Positions 28,489 through 41,651 of a stretch of DNA of 64,000 bases are shown here, in pieces. The first letter of the stretch is position 1. Each line of letters opens with the position of its first letter. Below the pieces are notes generated by a model. It had not been told where the DNA came from, did not search any database, and was given only the letters and a program-made list of their open reading frames with translations. The translations under genes and the position numbers were made by a program. The DNA is from Otis tarda. Its lineage: Eukaryota > Chordata > Aves > Otidiformes > Otididae. The DNA lies in contig CM048552.1 of the NCBI GenBank assembly GCA_026413225.1, forward strand, positions 44,903,001 to 44,967,000, written 5' to 3'.

Positions 28489-28868
28489 AGGGTCCTGAGG
28501 TCACCACCGGCCCTGACTGTCCCTGAGCCCTCCCTGGGGCTGCCCTCACCTGCCCACAGCCCAGGATCCCCATGTCAGCCCCCTGAGGTCTTCAGCCCCT
28601 GCCCCAATAACACAGCAGCAGGGCCAGTCTCCAGCTCCCCATAGCCCTGCCTGGTCACAGGCCCCACTGAGCCATGCCAACCCATGGGCCTAAATCCCAG
28701 CCCAAACTTGGACAGTTTCTGAACCCAGAGAGGTGCCCAACACCCAGAGCCGGGGCTGTCCCAGTGCCCTCCAGCTGCCCTGCTCTTGGCTAGGATGGGA
28801 TGTGCCCTGGCACCCACAGACCTGCCCCCATCAACCCCTGGATCCCAGGGAGCCCCCAGCTCTTGTAG
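28489..28868. other. GC-rich block of unknown origin in the PPFIA2 intron
   Basis: About 380 bases, by eye nearly two-thirds G+C, sit abruptly in AT-rich intron. The plus strand is dominated by CCC runs and phrases such as 'AGCCCTCCCTGGGGCTGCCC'. A 121-codon minus-strand open frame (28940-28575) spans most of it but extends into AT-rich flank, is low in complexity (G, A, W, P) and resembles no protein I know. CpGs are few, so it does not look like an active CpG island. It could be part of a GC-rich transposon or LTR, an old retrocopy, or a decayed minisatellite. I do not recognise it. Confidence 0.6.
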
Positions 28869-31800
28869 CACCTTGACACTATATGCCCATATGAAAAAAA
28901 TATCTACAGCATTATTTTCTACAGTATATACACCACACAATCACACTAAATATGAAGACTGCTGATATTTAAAATGCAAGAAATATTATATAAGTTCCAC
29001 AGGTATATAACTTCAAAAGCTTATCTTGTATTTTTTGCATCGCTCTTAAATAGAGAGTGAAACACCATAGATATCTGGCAAGATTGTGTATCAGTAAAAT
29101 GAATTTGTACGTTAAATACACCCATTCAATAGCAATGGAAATAATTTTCTCATACTGTTTTGCATTAGCCAATGCTGCTAAAGCTTTGCTTTTTATTACA
29201 GTTATTCAACTATTTCAGCATATCATATCTGTGGCTCTTTTTTATTACTTTAAGGCAGCTAGGAATTTTACAAACCTAAACTTAAAAGTTGTTCAGAAAA
29301 GATGTTCGGAAGACAACAAACAGTTCCCTTTTTTAAGGCTACAGTCCAAAAATGAGCAGAAAATTAATAGACATCTAAATGGAACAGATAAAAGATGCAA
29401 AAAGAAAAGACTTTTGCAAAAAGTATTCAACACAAGCAGCATTTTCCTGAGAAAGCTTGATCAAGAAACAAATACTTTTCAGGAAGAAAACCTGAAAAGT
29501 ATCCACCCATGCAGGGACACTACAAATGCAAAGAATTATTTGGCCCTACCATAAACTTGAATGGCATCAATGATTGAATCAGTATTAATATAAAGTAGAA
29601 ATTATATGCTGTATAAATTTTCCTGTGGTTATAAAGATGGGTTTAAGATGTGTGTTAATTTATAAACTTAAATTATTTTATTATCATATATTAATAAAAG
29701 ATATACACCTTCATTCCTTGAGAGTCACTGCTGCACAAGTGTTAAAATGTACTGCAAAACTAAATGTTCCAACATGTATTGTACATCTCTAAAAATACTA
29801 AGCTGTACAATGAACCAACCAAGGAACCAACGAAGCACAAATCTTGCTTTCTTAGCTATCTCATGAGTAGTTTCTAAAACCTAAGTGCTCATCTGCTTGT
29901 AGCATAAATTGGAAGTTTCAGCTTCACTTACTGTCACCCAGAATTGACATCAAACCTTCCTGGTCTTGCACAGGTTATCTTTCTCTATTTGTTAACACTA
30001 ATTTGTCCCCCATCTCTCCTTTCAAAAGTAATTTAAAAGCTTTATTATAACATATTTGCCAGTAAATCTTTGCTCCTATGATTGAACAATAAAAGATATT
30101 TAAATCTGATATAAGAATGTGCACACAGTCTATTCCAAAAGCCAGCTCAAAGCTTTAACTTAAAATACTTTCTCAGCCTAGTTTCAAACAGTACATGTGG
30201 ATAGCACTCTGCTCAATATTAAGAATATGGAGAGATTATGTTTTCTTCAGTGACAGAGGAAATGAGTGACCAGTTAGATCAAAGCCTGAGCTACACCTGA
30301 GAAACATTAAAAAGGTAAAGAAAAAGAAAGGAAACAATTTCTGAGATTTGACAGACAGCAAATTTAAGTGACTGACCTATGGTTTCCTAGGACATCAGAG
30401 GCAGACCTTATTACTCCCGAGCTTTGCTAATCACAGTCCACTGTCTTGTTTTACAAGACTCATCTTCTTGCTGTGGACTCACAACCCAAGTACAGATTTC
30501 CAGGCATACAGTCCCACTTTTTTTTTTTTTTTTTTAATTCAATTACTTCTGCAGACTGAATTAGTAGTAAATGTGAATACTGCCATTCCTTACTGTTCTG
30601 TTTAAATTCATAAGTAGGTAGTTAGAAGTACAAAGTTACATCATCTGTAACTTACCAGCAAGAATTGTATGTGTGCCTTTATCCTGTGAACACAAGTTAT
30701 ACCTTCCAAAGAAGGCTCCTCTTTAAAAATATGACCACTCTTACTTCTAATTTAAAAACCCCTGTGCTTTCTAATGAGTTATATATCTTGTTACAATCAC
30801 TTTAAAAATCAGTATAATTTAAAAACTAAATAGAAATAATGCAATAATGGTTAAAATTCTGGTTAGTCATATAATACACAAGAGATACCAGCTTTAGGAT
30901 ATTTAAGATATTTTTCCTTTTAAAAAAAAAAAAAGGACAGCCTCACTGTGTCTTCAGCTTCACTTTGTGGGAGATAGGAGACAGTTTAGAACAAGAAAAG
31001 CATATCTGCAGTCTACAACGGCAATCTGTTCATCACTGAATGAATGCACTTACAAGATGACCCTCGATTTTCCTGCAATGTTTCTACCAGTTGAGTGACT
31101 CTGAACAAAGCAAGTGAGAAATGATCTATAGTGGGTTGTCACCTCACTCCTTGATGCAATTGCTCCTCAGTCCTACTGTAGAAATGCAGATTAACTTTTT
31201 CAAAGTGTTTTTACATTTTTTAATATAAGTAAGTATGGAAGTGACATCTATCTGTTTGAGACAGAAAAAAATACAAGTTTCTCAGTTTTTCTGAGCAGAT
31301 ATAGTTAAATATGAAAGAAAAGAACCATTTTCTATAGAAGACAGCTAGACAAATGAAGAATTTGGTTGTTTCAGGGGCATTCCTACCAACAAACAGGTTC
31401 TAATTAAAAAAAAAAAAAGTAAATTGCTCTGTGGAAATACCATATTTTAATTCCCATAATGTTTAACCCTGGTATAAAACACTGAAAAAATATGAAACAT
31501 TGTTAAATTGTTAGAAATTTAATTGTTATAACATGTTAAATCATGTTATATTTTGAGATGTAAATTGGCAATCTGCTTCAATTAGTTGAAACTAAGCCGT
31601 CTACAAAAATGCCATAAGGCAAGAATTCAGAGAACATTTTATGTGTTGTTCCCAGTGTATTCCAACCACTTTGCTGAAGTTGTAAACCTTTCAACTATAG
31701 TCTTTTCTCCTTCCTTCCTTCCTCTTCATGTGCTCATTAATACTGAGTACCTCATAGTTACTAAATGAGAAATGAGGTCATCAGTTCCTACCATGCTCAA

Positions 31801-34247
31801 AATGTGGAAGGAGCTGCAAGGTATTGCTTTAGTTCACTGAACTGCAGATTTACAGAATGTGGTAAAATGAGCTTCAAAAGATCTCTATCCAAAGCTTAAT
31901 AAGAAATGGTCCTAAGCAGTTCCAGAAGGTCCTAAAGACCAGTTGTCTCTGAAGTTGCAAAGAGAACATTAATTATATTTCCAAGCTACAAGGTTTGTAT
32001 ATGTCATGTTAGAAGACTTCCCATTACAATTTGACTTAAAAATAAAGCCACTAATGTCAAATGCAGTGCATTAATTACTTTCAGAGACAAAGAGCTAGGA
32101 GACAAGCCTGGTTAGATGGTAGAGAACTGAGAAAGCTCCTTAAATAATCCACTGACAGTATCTTAAATAAACCAGGTGCAAAATACCTAACTATTAGAAA
32201 TTTATATGGGCATATAAGCTCAGCTCAATTAAAAAAAAAAAAAAGAGAGGATACTCTTCTTTCTGAAATAATCATATTTACATAAGTAAAAGGAATCCAG
32301 TGAAATAGACAATGGTAAGTAACAGAACATATTCATGCTGATTTCACCACTTTAAAATTAAAGTTTAGTCATTAACTATTTTTAAAATTTAATTTCTAAT
32401 AAACACTTTTTACCTTCTACATTATAGGGTTTTTTTCTTATTTCCTTGATAATAAAAACTAGACAAATCCCCAAACCTTATTTTCATTTCAGCTCCAATG
32501 TTTTATTCCAGCTGAAGGTAATCTTTTTTTTTCAAATAGGCAAATGCAAACCAGAAGACTATTTCTAAATTAAAACTACAAACATTTCATTAAAGTGTTC
32601 AAAATGTTTTCAATGTCTCTAAAAACAATCATCTTCAACTTTTCTAATGTTAGGTTTTTTCTTAACAAAAACAATATCCTGGTCATGACATGCTCTGAAA
32701 AATAGGTCTGGCTGTCAAAACAAGAATTTTTAGTGAATAATTTCTTTCTTCATAAAATGCAACTCCTATTCCTAATACAGAATTTTATTTTTTCCCAATA
32801 AACCATATTTTCAAAGATGCATTTATGTTAAACGCTTCCAAAACATTATTCTAAAAATGTGGAAATAAAGACTGAAAATATTTAAGAGAGTTTCTCATTC
32901 ATGGAGAATCCAAACTATAATAATTTAATAAATAATGTTTTAGATAATAAATAACATTCTACAGGATGATTATCCAATCAGATTAATTTGGGATTTTTTT
33001 AAAATAAGAATCACTAGAAACTTCTGTGTAGTAGCAATTGCACTTTAATAGAAATTCTCAGTTAACTGAACATACATATTATTACTACAAGAACAGCTTC
33101 AGCAATGGTAGTGTATCTGAGTCTGGGCATGCACAGCCATCATATTCCATGTAAACCTACACTCACGAGTGATTAAAACTGCTTCCAACAAATATGTATA
33201 TTATAAGTGCAAAAATTGCTTTCGGAAGCAACAAGCTGCAGAAGTTTTTTGGGAAAAAAAGGTTAGGCATAGGGGGAATGAACCTAAATCTCCAGTAACA
33301 GTCTAAATAGATACCAATATCAGTTTCACTACTAGAAATTAAAAGAAAGATCCTGAAGAATATTAAGGGTACAACATAAACAAATTATATAACTTATACT
33401 AATACATTACAAAATGACTACCCTGTCAGAAAAACAAATATATTATTTATCTTCAGCATGTAGAGCATCATCCTTTTCAAACCAGATGATGTCTCGAACC
33501 ATTTAAAATTCTGTTAATGTACAGCCTTCCATGTGAATATTCTAATAAAACCTACTGTGACTTTGACTTGTGTCACAGTTCTTCATACATAGCATACTTT
33601 ATACTCATAAAAGAAAATAACTCACTTTTGGAGGACAATGTACAACAATCATGAGTCACAACTGACTCATGGAAAACAGGAGGTAGGCAGGTTACGTTCT
33701 TACTCAAGGATATGTTCTGTGCAAAAATGACAACAGAACAATTTTGCAAGGACAATTTATAATGTGCTTTTGCTCTTGTGAGAAGCAGAGTCATTAAGAG
33801 AATCCAAAAAAAAAGCATTTTGCATTCAGTAGCATCCGTATCTTTTCATTTTTCCTTCTCACTTGGAGAAAACCTTTGAATTGATGAGTCCACTAAATTT
33901 CAATTGCTACTGGACATGGTCACATCTGTTTTCAGATTTTTAAGTGCATCTGAATCAGTAGCTTGTAGTTAATTAATATCATGTATGCATTCTTTTATTT
34001 ATTTCATTGCTTGCACGCAGACAAGCACTTAATCTGAGAATTTATAAATGCATAAACATTTTCAATTTTATTAAAAACTGTGCTTCTTCTTGAAAGTATT
34101 TTTTGAAATTTACAATAGCTTTTCTGAAATTACAATTTTCAGTAAACCATACCTCCTCAAATCCACCCATACCATACAAATATTAAGTCTCTATAAGGAA
34201 TCTGTACAATACATGTGAGATATTATTAGATGTTGACTGTATGCTCA
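28869..34247 (-). other. PPFIA2: PPFIA2 intron, includes longest spurious ORF of the intron
   Basis: Strongly AT-rich. A 165-codon plus-strand frame (29057-29554) is the longest in the intron, but its composition (K, N, F, I rich) mirrors the base composition and no domain is visible. Several A runs of 12-14 bases (for example 30920, 31406, 32230). Confidence 0.65.
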
Positions 34248-34354
34248 TAACCTGATCTAGTCGAAGAAGTCCCTGCTCCTTGCAGGGGGGTTGGACTAGA
34301 TGACCTTTGAAGGTCCCTTCCAGTCCTAACCATTCTATGATTCTATGATTCTAT
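34248..34354 (+). mobile_element. CR1: CR1 LINE fragment, short 3' end
   Basis: Only the last roughly 107 bases remain: 'ATAACCTGATCTAGTCGAAG', 'GCAGGGGGGTTGGACTAGAT' and the ATTCTATG terminal units. The 3' half is almost the same as the copy ending at 16404, so both probably belong to one subfamily. Confidence 0.93.
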
Positions 34355-35290
34355 CCACAGTTGTGGCCAGAAGTAGTAGTAGCTCACAATGAAAATGGAT
34401 CAGTGGGAATACACAAAAATAAATACACTTTTTTTTTTTCCTAATACAAGAGACAGTTCAATTTGTATTATAGCTAAGAGCCTAAGCAGAGTTAGATGGA
34501 AAGGAAAATAAGCCACAGAACTTAGCTCAATATTCAACAAAACAGATTAAAGAAATGGGACAAGTCAATTAATTTATTCTCCACATATACAGTGTTAGAA
34601 CTTTAAATATGTTTTGGCCAGCAATGCTTATGTTAGTTTACTGCAGACACAAACAGCAACTCAAATAATAGTCAGGTATCTGCATCTGATATGAATGCCT
34701 ATAAATTACTGAACAATAATAAATTTTCTATCTTAAAAGGTCTCAGTTTTTCTTGGAATACTTCTGATATCAACATTTTACTGCTAATTAATTACAAATT
34801 AATTGAACAAGGGTAATTCTATCTATCTAGTGTTCATTATTTCAGAAGTACTGTCTTCTACACTTTTTTGACCAAAGATATACAACAATGTGCTTACGTG
34901 CCAATTATGTGAGATAGTATTCATCCTTCACCTTTTAGAAAAGAAAACATTGCGAATGTGTTCAACATTTCTGTCTTGAGCATTCATTATTTCCATTGTC
35001 AATGCAAGATTTGATATTATTAAGCAAAGAAAGTGTAATACACAAACCTAGTGTATAAATATAATCTCCAAATTCCATCTCAAAACACGTTTGTCCAGAT
35101 GGCACTTTTATTCATTAGTATCAATGAAAAAAACCCCCAAAATTACTACTTTGCACTGCAGACTCAAATACCGTCATGAGCCTTGTTTTGATAGTGAGAA
35201 CGTCAAGGAGCACTTTTGATGTGGGGACAGTCCAAATATTCATATTTGCTTAGGTAGGCAAGCCAAAATTTAACCATCACGAATGGTATT

Positions 35291-35353
35291 GCCCAACCAA
35301 AATGTCTTCTAGAAGCCTCATCATGCCCAACCAAAATGTGTTTCAGAAGCCTC
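35291..35353. repeat. Direct repeat, about 29 bp at a 34-bp spacing
   Basis: GCCCAACCAAAATGT begins at 35291 and again at 35325. Both copies go on to AGAAGCCTC, with a few changes between. The five-base offset between copies differs. This looks like a local duplication. Confidence 0.88.
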
Positions 35354-36807
35354 TGCATATTTATTCCCTAACTCACTAGTATATGTCTAAAACACTCACC
35401 AAAGAACTCCAGAAGTAACTGCATGCATTTCAAGAAGCACTGCATTTTCATGCATGTGCCCAGTCTTCCAGATAACCCGTGAAACTGTAGATGTGTGTGG
35501 GCCTATTCAGGCAGAAGATGAGGCTCTAAAGGAATCACAGACAGGAAGGTTGTTCCAAGATGGGGGATGAATTTCTCCTTATGAAACTGCAATGTTATTT
35601 TTTACTGTGTGCACTTGTTTAAACATGTAATGCAATTATTTGATAATGGATGTAACTTCAATGCCAAAGAGCTAGTGAAAAAAATTATGAGAACAGATTT
35701 GCAGCCTCTCTGCCCTTTTGCTCAGCTTGCTCCTTAACTACCTGCTCTTTAAGGACTAGTTCTATCACTGATTGAAATGAATGGAAAAAAAAACCATTCT
35801 GACCTTCATGAACTCTGGCCTAGGGCTTTACTTCCTGTGCAGACTGTCTTTCACTCTATCCTTCTTACTGAGTTCTACTACTTGGATGCAGAAGTACAGT
35901 TTATCTACTCATTCATTATCTTTTCATTATTACACCTTCCCTTTATTTACCAGCATGTTCCATTCTGCTTAGTCTCACCAAAAAAAAAACCCATGGGGAA
36001 AAATCAAATCTGTAATTTTGGTTACTTCATAATTTCATAATTTCAAATAACCAAGCAATCAAGGACTTTACTGTAGGTCTCTAAGATTTATTTAATATTA
36101 TCTGTTTTGACTGTCATAACAAATTGACCGCCACAGTGTAATTTGGGTTATTTTACATGGTAAAGAATGCAGTAGATCAACAGTAATTTTTTTTTTAAAA
36201 AAAAACATAATCTGATCCTAACTAGAAAAAAAAAAAAAACATGTAAAAGATAAGATATACTCAGTAAATTATGAATTGGAGCAGATTCTTGAGTAGACTG
36301 TAGAAATGTTATATTATATAAAATAAGGTTACTGCTCTACTTGGCCCTTAACTTCTGTCCATAGAAGTTCAGATTCCTGGGGATCATGTGAATGATACAC
36401 ACTCAACAATACAAGAAATCTGTTTCCTTCAGAGTAAACAGGAAAACTCCACAGACTTCAATGAGAGCTAAATTATGTGTACTTTAGAAAAAAAATCATG
36501 TCCCTAACACAATTTTATGTTTTTGAGAAAATACTTGTTAGCATAGGCAAATATTTGTTAATATAGAAGACAGCCTGAATATACCACTTCTAAAAGCTGA
36601 TTCTTAAATATTATGCATTTTCTTTGCTTTTAATAGACATTAATAAGGAAGGAACATGTATTTTCAAAAAGCTACATTTTTGTCTTGCATTTTTGTTCTT
36701 GGATAATGTCTGGGCTTCTACCATGCACTTTCAAGGACATGAGCAAAGAGTATCCCATCAGTTAAGCGTTATAAAATTGCTTTATTTTTTCCAGTTTTTC
36801 CTCACCG

Positions 36808-36946
36808 TAGAACAGAACAGAGTATTTCAGTTGGAAGGGACCTACAATGATCATCTAGCCCAATTGCCTGACCACTTCAGCACTGACTAAGTTAAACCAT
36901 ATTACTAAGGCCATTGTCCAAACGCCTCTTAAACACTGACAGGCAT
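36808..36946 (-). mobile_element. CR1: CR1 LINE fragment, older subtype
   Basis: The plus strand shows 'TTGGAAGGGACCTACAATGA', 'CCAATTGCCTGACCACTTCA' and 'CGCCTCTTAAACACTGACAG', the reverse complement of a CR1 subtype that differs from the others here. The terminal repeat is degraded to 'AACAGAACAGAGTATTTC'. An open frame of 88 codons ends inside it and is chance. Confidence 0.88.
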
Positions 36947-39789
36947 GACTATAGCTGTTACGAAAATGGGGAAAAAACCCACGACAATAGCTGTCATGAA
37001 AACTAGAGTGTTTACAATTTTTATGGCAACAGCTTCATTTATAAAGACTTGGATAACCATCTCTGCTCTATTCCGTTAACTAGAACCATTGTATTTTTAT
37101 GTCATGTTCATATATGTCTTTACAAGCTTTCAGATAACGAGTCATCAATAGTTAATGTAGCAGTTGATGCGCATGGTTCAAGTTCAAAATAACTGATAGC
37201 AATGTTTATGAAGCAGATATAGAGTGAAATGGGAGTACATAGTCTTGTTGCTAGCTTCAGGCATTCACTACATGCTCCTCCCCTGAATACTTATGTTTCT
37301 GCCTTTTTTCTCATATGCCAGCTTTTCCTTCTGTCACATCAGTCTTTTTCAGTCATCAAGTATTTATTACAAAGTCCACAGCTTTTAAGATAAAATATCC
37401 TGCTTATAAATATTTGCAATATGTTACTGAATACTCAGAACTTCACAAAAGCAAGGAAATATAGTCATACATGAAAAGAATTCACGTAATTATTTGTATG
37501 TACAATTATACCTATGACTGTGCTCTGTTGGGAATACACTGGTAACTTAAAAAAAAGACAGTCTAGAGAGAAGACAGCTAAAGCATTGTCCTACTTACAC
37601 CACTGATCCAGCCAGTCTGTGTTTTGATAGATAATATTAGTTAGGAGCCATCAGCCATAATAAAATTGGTATTTAATGCCACACAAACAACTTTTATTCA
37701 CTTTTATGTAGAAAAAGAACAGCCATGTATACATGTTCTTAAGTAACTCAGGAAGGCAATACTTAAATCTTTACTAAATGTTTCTAAGGTTAGACACAAC
37801 TAATATTTCAGCATTGTGTTCCACATAAATAATTTCTAATTTAACAATGCCAAGTTTCCTTTGAATTCCAGATGCTCTGTCTCTCCATCATACACTTAAA
37901 TCCTGTGACAAAATGTACTTACCTCTATAGTTACTCTATTAGAATTAATTTAGTAGTTATGTTTAAAATTTAGTCCTTTGCAGACATAGCAATATGCTTC
38001 CCTTAATATTCGTATCTTGAGATAAACAGTTGAGAACACTGACAAAAAAAAGCGTAATTCAAATTTGTTTAATAGAATATTTATGTTCATATTTAGTAAT
38101 CTAAACTGATATTGTCAATCACAAAGACTTGCTACTTGCACTGACTTTAGTGTGAACTGCATGGGTTCAGGACACCTGAAAATGAAGACATTTTTATTTA
38201 GTAGCCTGAACAACTCTTCTCTAAGACAGTGGAAATCTCCTAGAGATAGCAACAAACATTGGATTAAACTTTAATTTTTCCACATGAATACTGAGTGCTT
38301 CACTGGACTTCTGAGACAGAAAACTTGGAACTTCAACCTCAGACACATGGGATAGGATCTCTCCTTCACTTCTTGGAATTCTTTTAAAATTATTCTGTGG
38401 AAATGTGAGGAAAAAAAAATCTTGCAATACAAAGAAAATTGATGGAGACCTTACAAAAGCCCTTTGTACAAGAGAAGGTTTTTAGTACCTAAAAAAAGTA
38501 CTGATTATTCATTCAAATATACAGGGTGCCATTGGTACTCTACATTCTTCAACATAGCCAGAAAGAAATAAAATGGGGAGAAAAGCCATCATTCCATATT
38601 CATCACAAAAACAAGAGCCATTTTAAGAACAATACTGTGAGTCAAACTATTATTTCTACCCAAACAGTAAATACTTGAAATTGCTTACAAGTGTCCAATC
38701 TTAAATGAACAAAATTTATTTTCAGTTATTCAAAAATGTGTTTATTTTTTTCCTGGTGGGCTATTTTATTTTTGTATCTACGTCACTGTATGTATCTATA
38801 TGTGTGTCATTATTTTGTATCTATGTACTACTATATGCACTCACATTTAAACAGAAAATACAACCTCAGAATAAGGCCCAATTGACTTACTATTGTCTTC
38901 CTACCTTTCTTATCCCTGGCAGTAGAACATTCATTGTTCATCAGTTTTGGAAGAAACTGCAAGGCTTCAACAAAACTCTCTAATCACAATCCTATTAAAA
39001 TTTAATATTGATCAAATTATATAAACTGGTTCAATAAAACAAGGTCATTACATTTCCCTCTTTGGATTTTCCCTTCTATCGTGCCTTCAATAAGCATTTC
39101 TAAATAAGTGATATCTTATTAGATGAAACAAAACCTTAATGATTACCAGTATATTTCTATTACTGAATTATTGTAGCTAACAATTAGAGTTTAGCCGAAA
39201 TCTATGGGGTACTAGGGGATATCAAAGGATTCTCTTTAGCATTGCAGTCCCACACCCCAAACAGTTCTACTATCTATATCCAGAAATAACAGATTTTCAA
39301 ATAGTGCTAACGATAATATTTATTAGGGAGAAAAAAAAATTGCAACATCTTAAAGAATTTATACTTAATTAGAACTAAGATTTTAGACCTACACCAGAGA
39401 GATTCACTGGAATCATGATACACTCAAACTTGCTGGAAATAAAAAAAAAAAAAACCACAAAAATAAATTAAGAAACTGGAGCCATTTTCCCTCCATGGTC
39501 CTTACCAAGAACAAAAAGGAAGTGTGACTTTAATCTTTAATACTTGATATTTCCCTGTCTATTGTAAAGATTCATAGTAAAGACACATTAAATAAAATTC
39601 TAAAAAGGCTAGAATAGAAACAGGCAAGTCAATTGTTCTATTGTACATGTAATATTAGAAGGTCTTTCATAAAGTTTTAAAATTTTATTAAATATTTCAT
39701 CAAATAAGAAGTTACACATTTGTTTGCTAGCTACCATTAACAGAGTCGTTTATTATTGCCATACAATTTCTCAGAGGAGGATGCTGTCT

Positions 39790-39847
39790 CAGATGGAGAT
39801 GACCTTTAAAGCTCCCTTCCAACCCAAACTATTCCATGATTCTATGA
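39790..39847 (+). mobile_element. CR1: CR1 LINE remnant, extreme 3' end
   Basis: A 58-base remnant reads 'GATGACCTTTAAAGCTCCCT', then 'TCCAACCCAAACTATTCCAT' and a terminal GATTCTATGA. Only the tip of the element was copied, or the rest has been lost. Confidence 0.85.
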
Positions 39848-41397
39848 AATAGATTAATATGTATTTCAGTAACACCCTCTTCTTAGGCCTGAATAACTAG
39901 TCCTGCTTTGCAGGGAGTTTGCATCACTTGAGTTCCAACAGTGCCTCTCAGTATAAACTATTTTATGATCTCTACCAAAGAATAGCATATTTAGACTGCT
40001 GTACTTTTAAAAGGCCTGTTTTTAGTTTAGTTTTTTTTTAAACCCATACACAGAAGAATTCACCTCATGCAAGTTTAGCTATCTAAAAGTTAAGCACCCA
40101 AGCTAGGCATTAAGGTGCTTTCTATAGTCACGAGAATAAAAAAAACAAAACAAAATCAGAGCATTTCCAGGTTCACCCTACCCAACTTACAGAATGAACT
40201 GCCCTTTCTGAAGGGCCTAATTTTCCCATTTTCTTATAGAGGGAGTCTATATGACTAAAGCTGAATGTTCCACTTTTAACAGCTTTATTAGCTGGAATGA
40301 ATTGTACTACAAAAGACATAGCATAGGTGCAGATTCCGATCATCAGAACATGAAAAGAGTTATAGCCATGTAAAAAAAAAAATCTGCTAACATAAATGGT
40401 CAGTGAAATCAGAACTTAGACCTTCTTTACAAAAATCCAGCAACTGCCCAGTAAATGAGATCAAAACACACATGAAGGGAGGATTTGGTAAATAAAGAAA
40501 CAGATATTTTATATATTTTTTAAAGCAACAAAAAATATGTACCAGCATTTTTTACCTGCTTGAAAACATCAGCATAACTACAGCAATGTCAGCGATGGTA
40601 TGACATTCCCATTATCTATTAATTTTCTCTAAACTCAGATTTTTTTTTATTCAAAGACTGAACAAAATAATGTATTACTGTAAATCTAAGGACTAGTCAA
40701 TTAATGCAGGTCATAATCTACAACTTCCAACTGGAACAGTATTTCACCTACAAAGTTTGTTGTCAAATTGTGATTATAATAGGCTTTTCAGCCTTGCAAA
40801 AACATTTCTCTAAGTTCTGTTGGACTCTGAAGTGTAAAAACTCTTTAGTAAAATGTAAAACTTAAAAATGCTGACTTTATGAAATAAGTACAAAATTTTC
40901 AAAAAAATTATGGCTGTATCATTGACTTTTAATACTAACGTTTAAAAAGTTTCAATATTTTGCTTTGCTTAAAAGGACTTTAAAAGAATTTAACATTTTT
41001 ATTAAAATTATTAAAACATTCAAATTGAAAATCAAACCATTGTATTTGAAAACTTAATTTGGAATTTATTTTCACAAAATCATCCACAATCTAATTCTGT
41101 TATTGGTCCAGATTCAAACTGAAAGTAACTCACTTATCAGAGTGAAAAGATCTTACATACTTGCATCAGTCCTTTAATAATGAGCCCAGTGATGTCTAGC
41201 TAAATTCCTGTTGCAGGACAGGAGAAAGAGATTGATTTTGACAATTATCAGATAAATTGTCCTGACTTTGACAATCATCAGGATCCATTCAGCACCTTAA
41301 AATCTTTTAAAGTGCTTGCAAAGTTGTTGTACTTTATCATCTTACATAGCTACAGGCCTGGGCCACATTGTAATCCCTATTTCTTGTAGTATAATAT

Positions 41398-41651
41398 TCA
41401 AGAGGCAATGGGCACAAACAGAAACACAGGAGGCTCCGTCTGAACATCAGGAAACACTCTTGTAATGTGAGGGTGATGGAGCACTGACACAGGTTGCCCA
41501 GAGGTTGTAGAGTCTACCCTCAGAGATAGTCAAAACCCATCTGGACACAGTTGTGGGTAGCCTGTTCTTAGTAACCCTGCTGGAGCAGAAGACTTGGACA
41601 AAGTGACCTCCAGAGGTCCCTTCCAACCTCAACTGTTCAGTGATTCTGTGA
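41398..41651 (+). mobile_element. CR1: CR1 LINE fragment ending in ATTCTGTG units
   Basis: It starts 'AGAGGCAATGGGCACAAAC' and passes 'CAGGAGGCTCCGTCTGAAC', 'CACAGGTTGCCCAGAGGTTG' and 'CTCCAGAGGTCCCTTCCAAC'. It ends GATTCTGTGA. The GTG form of the terminal repeat marks the same broad subfamily as the diverged copy at 15.3 kb. Confidence 0.94.

Larger units (their letters stand above)
34355..41397 (-). other. PPFIA2: PPFIA2 intron between CR1 pieces
   Basis: Apart from the CR1 pieces at 36.8 and 39.8 kb and the direct repeat at 35.3 kb, only AT-rich sequence with runs of A or T is seen. No exon, RNA gene or further repeat family recognised. Confidence 0.65.

Noticed and set aside
29057-29554. 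165-codon plus-strand open frame with an apparent hydrophobic stretch
   Set aside because: Residue use follows the AT-rich base composition, no splice or promoter context is seen, and no family is recognised.
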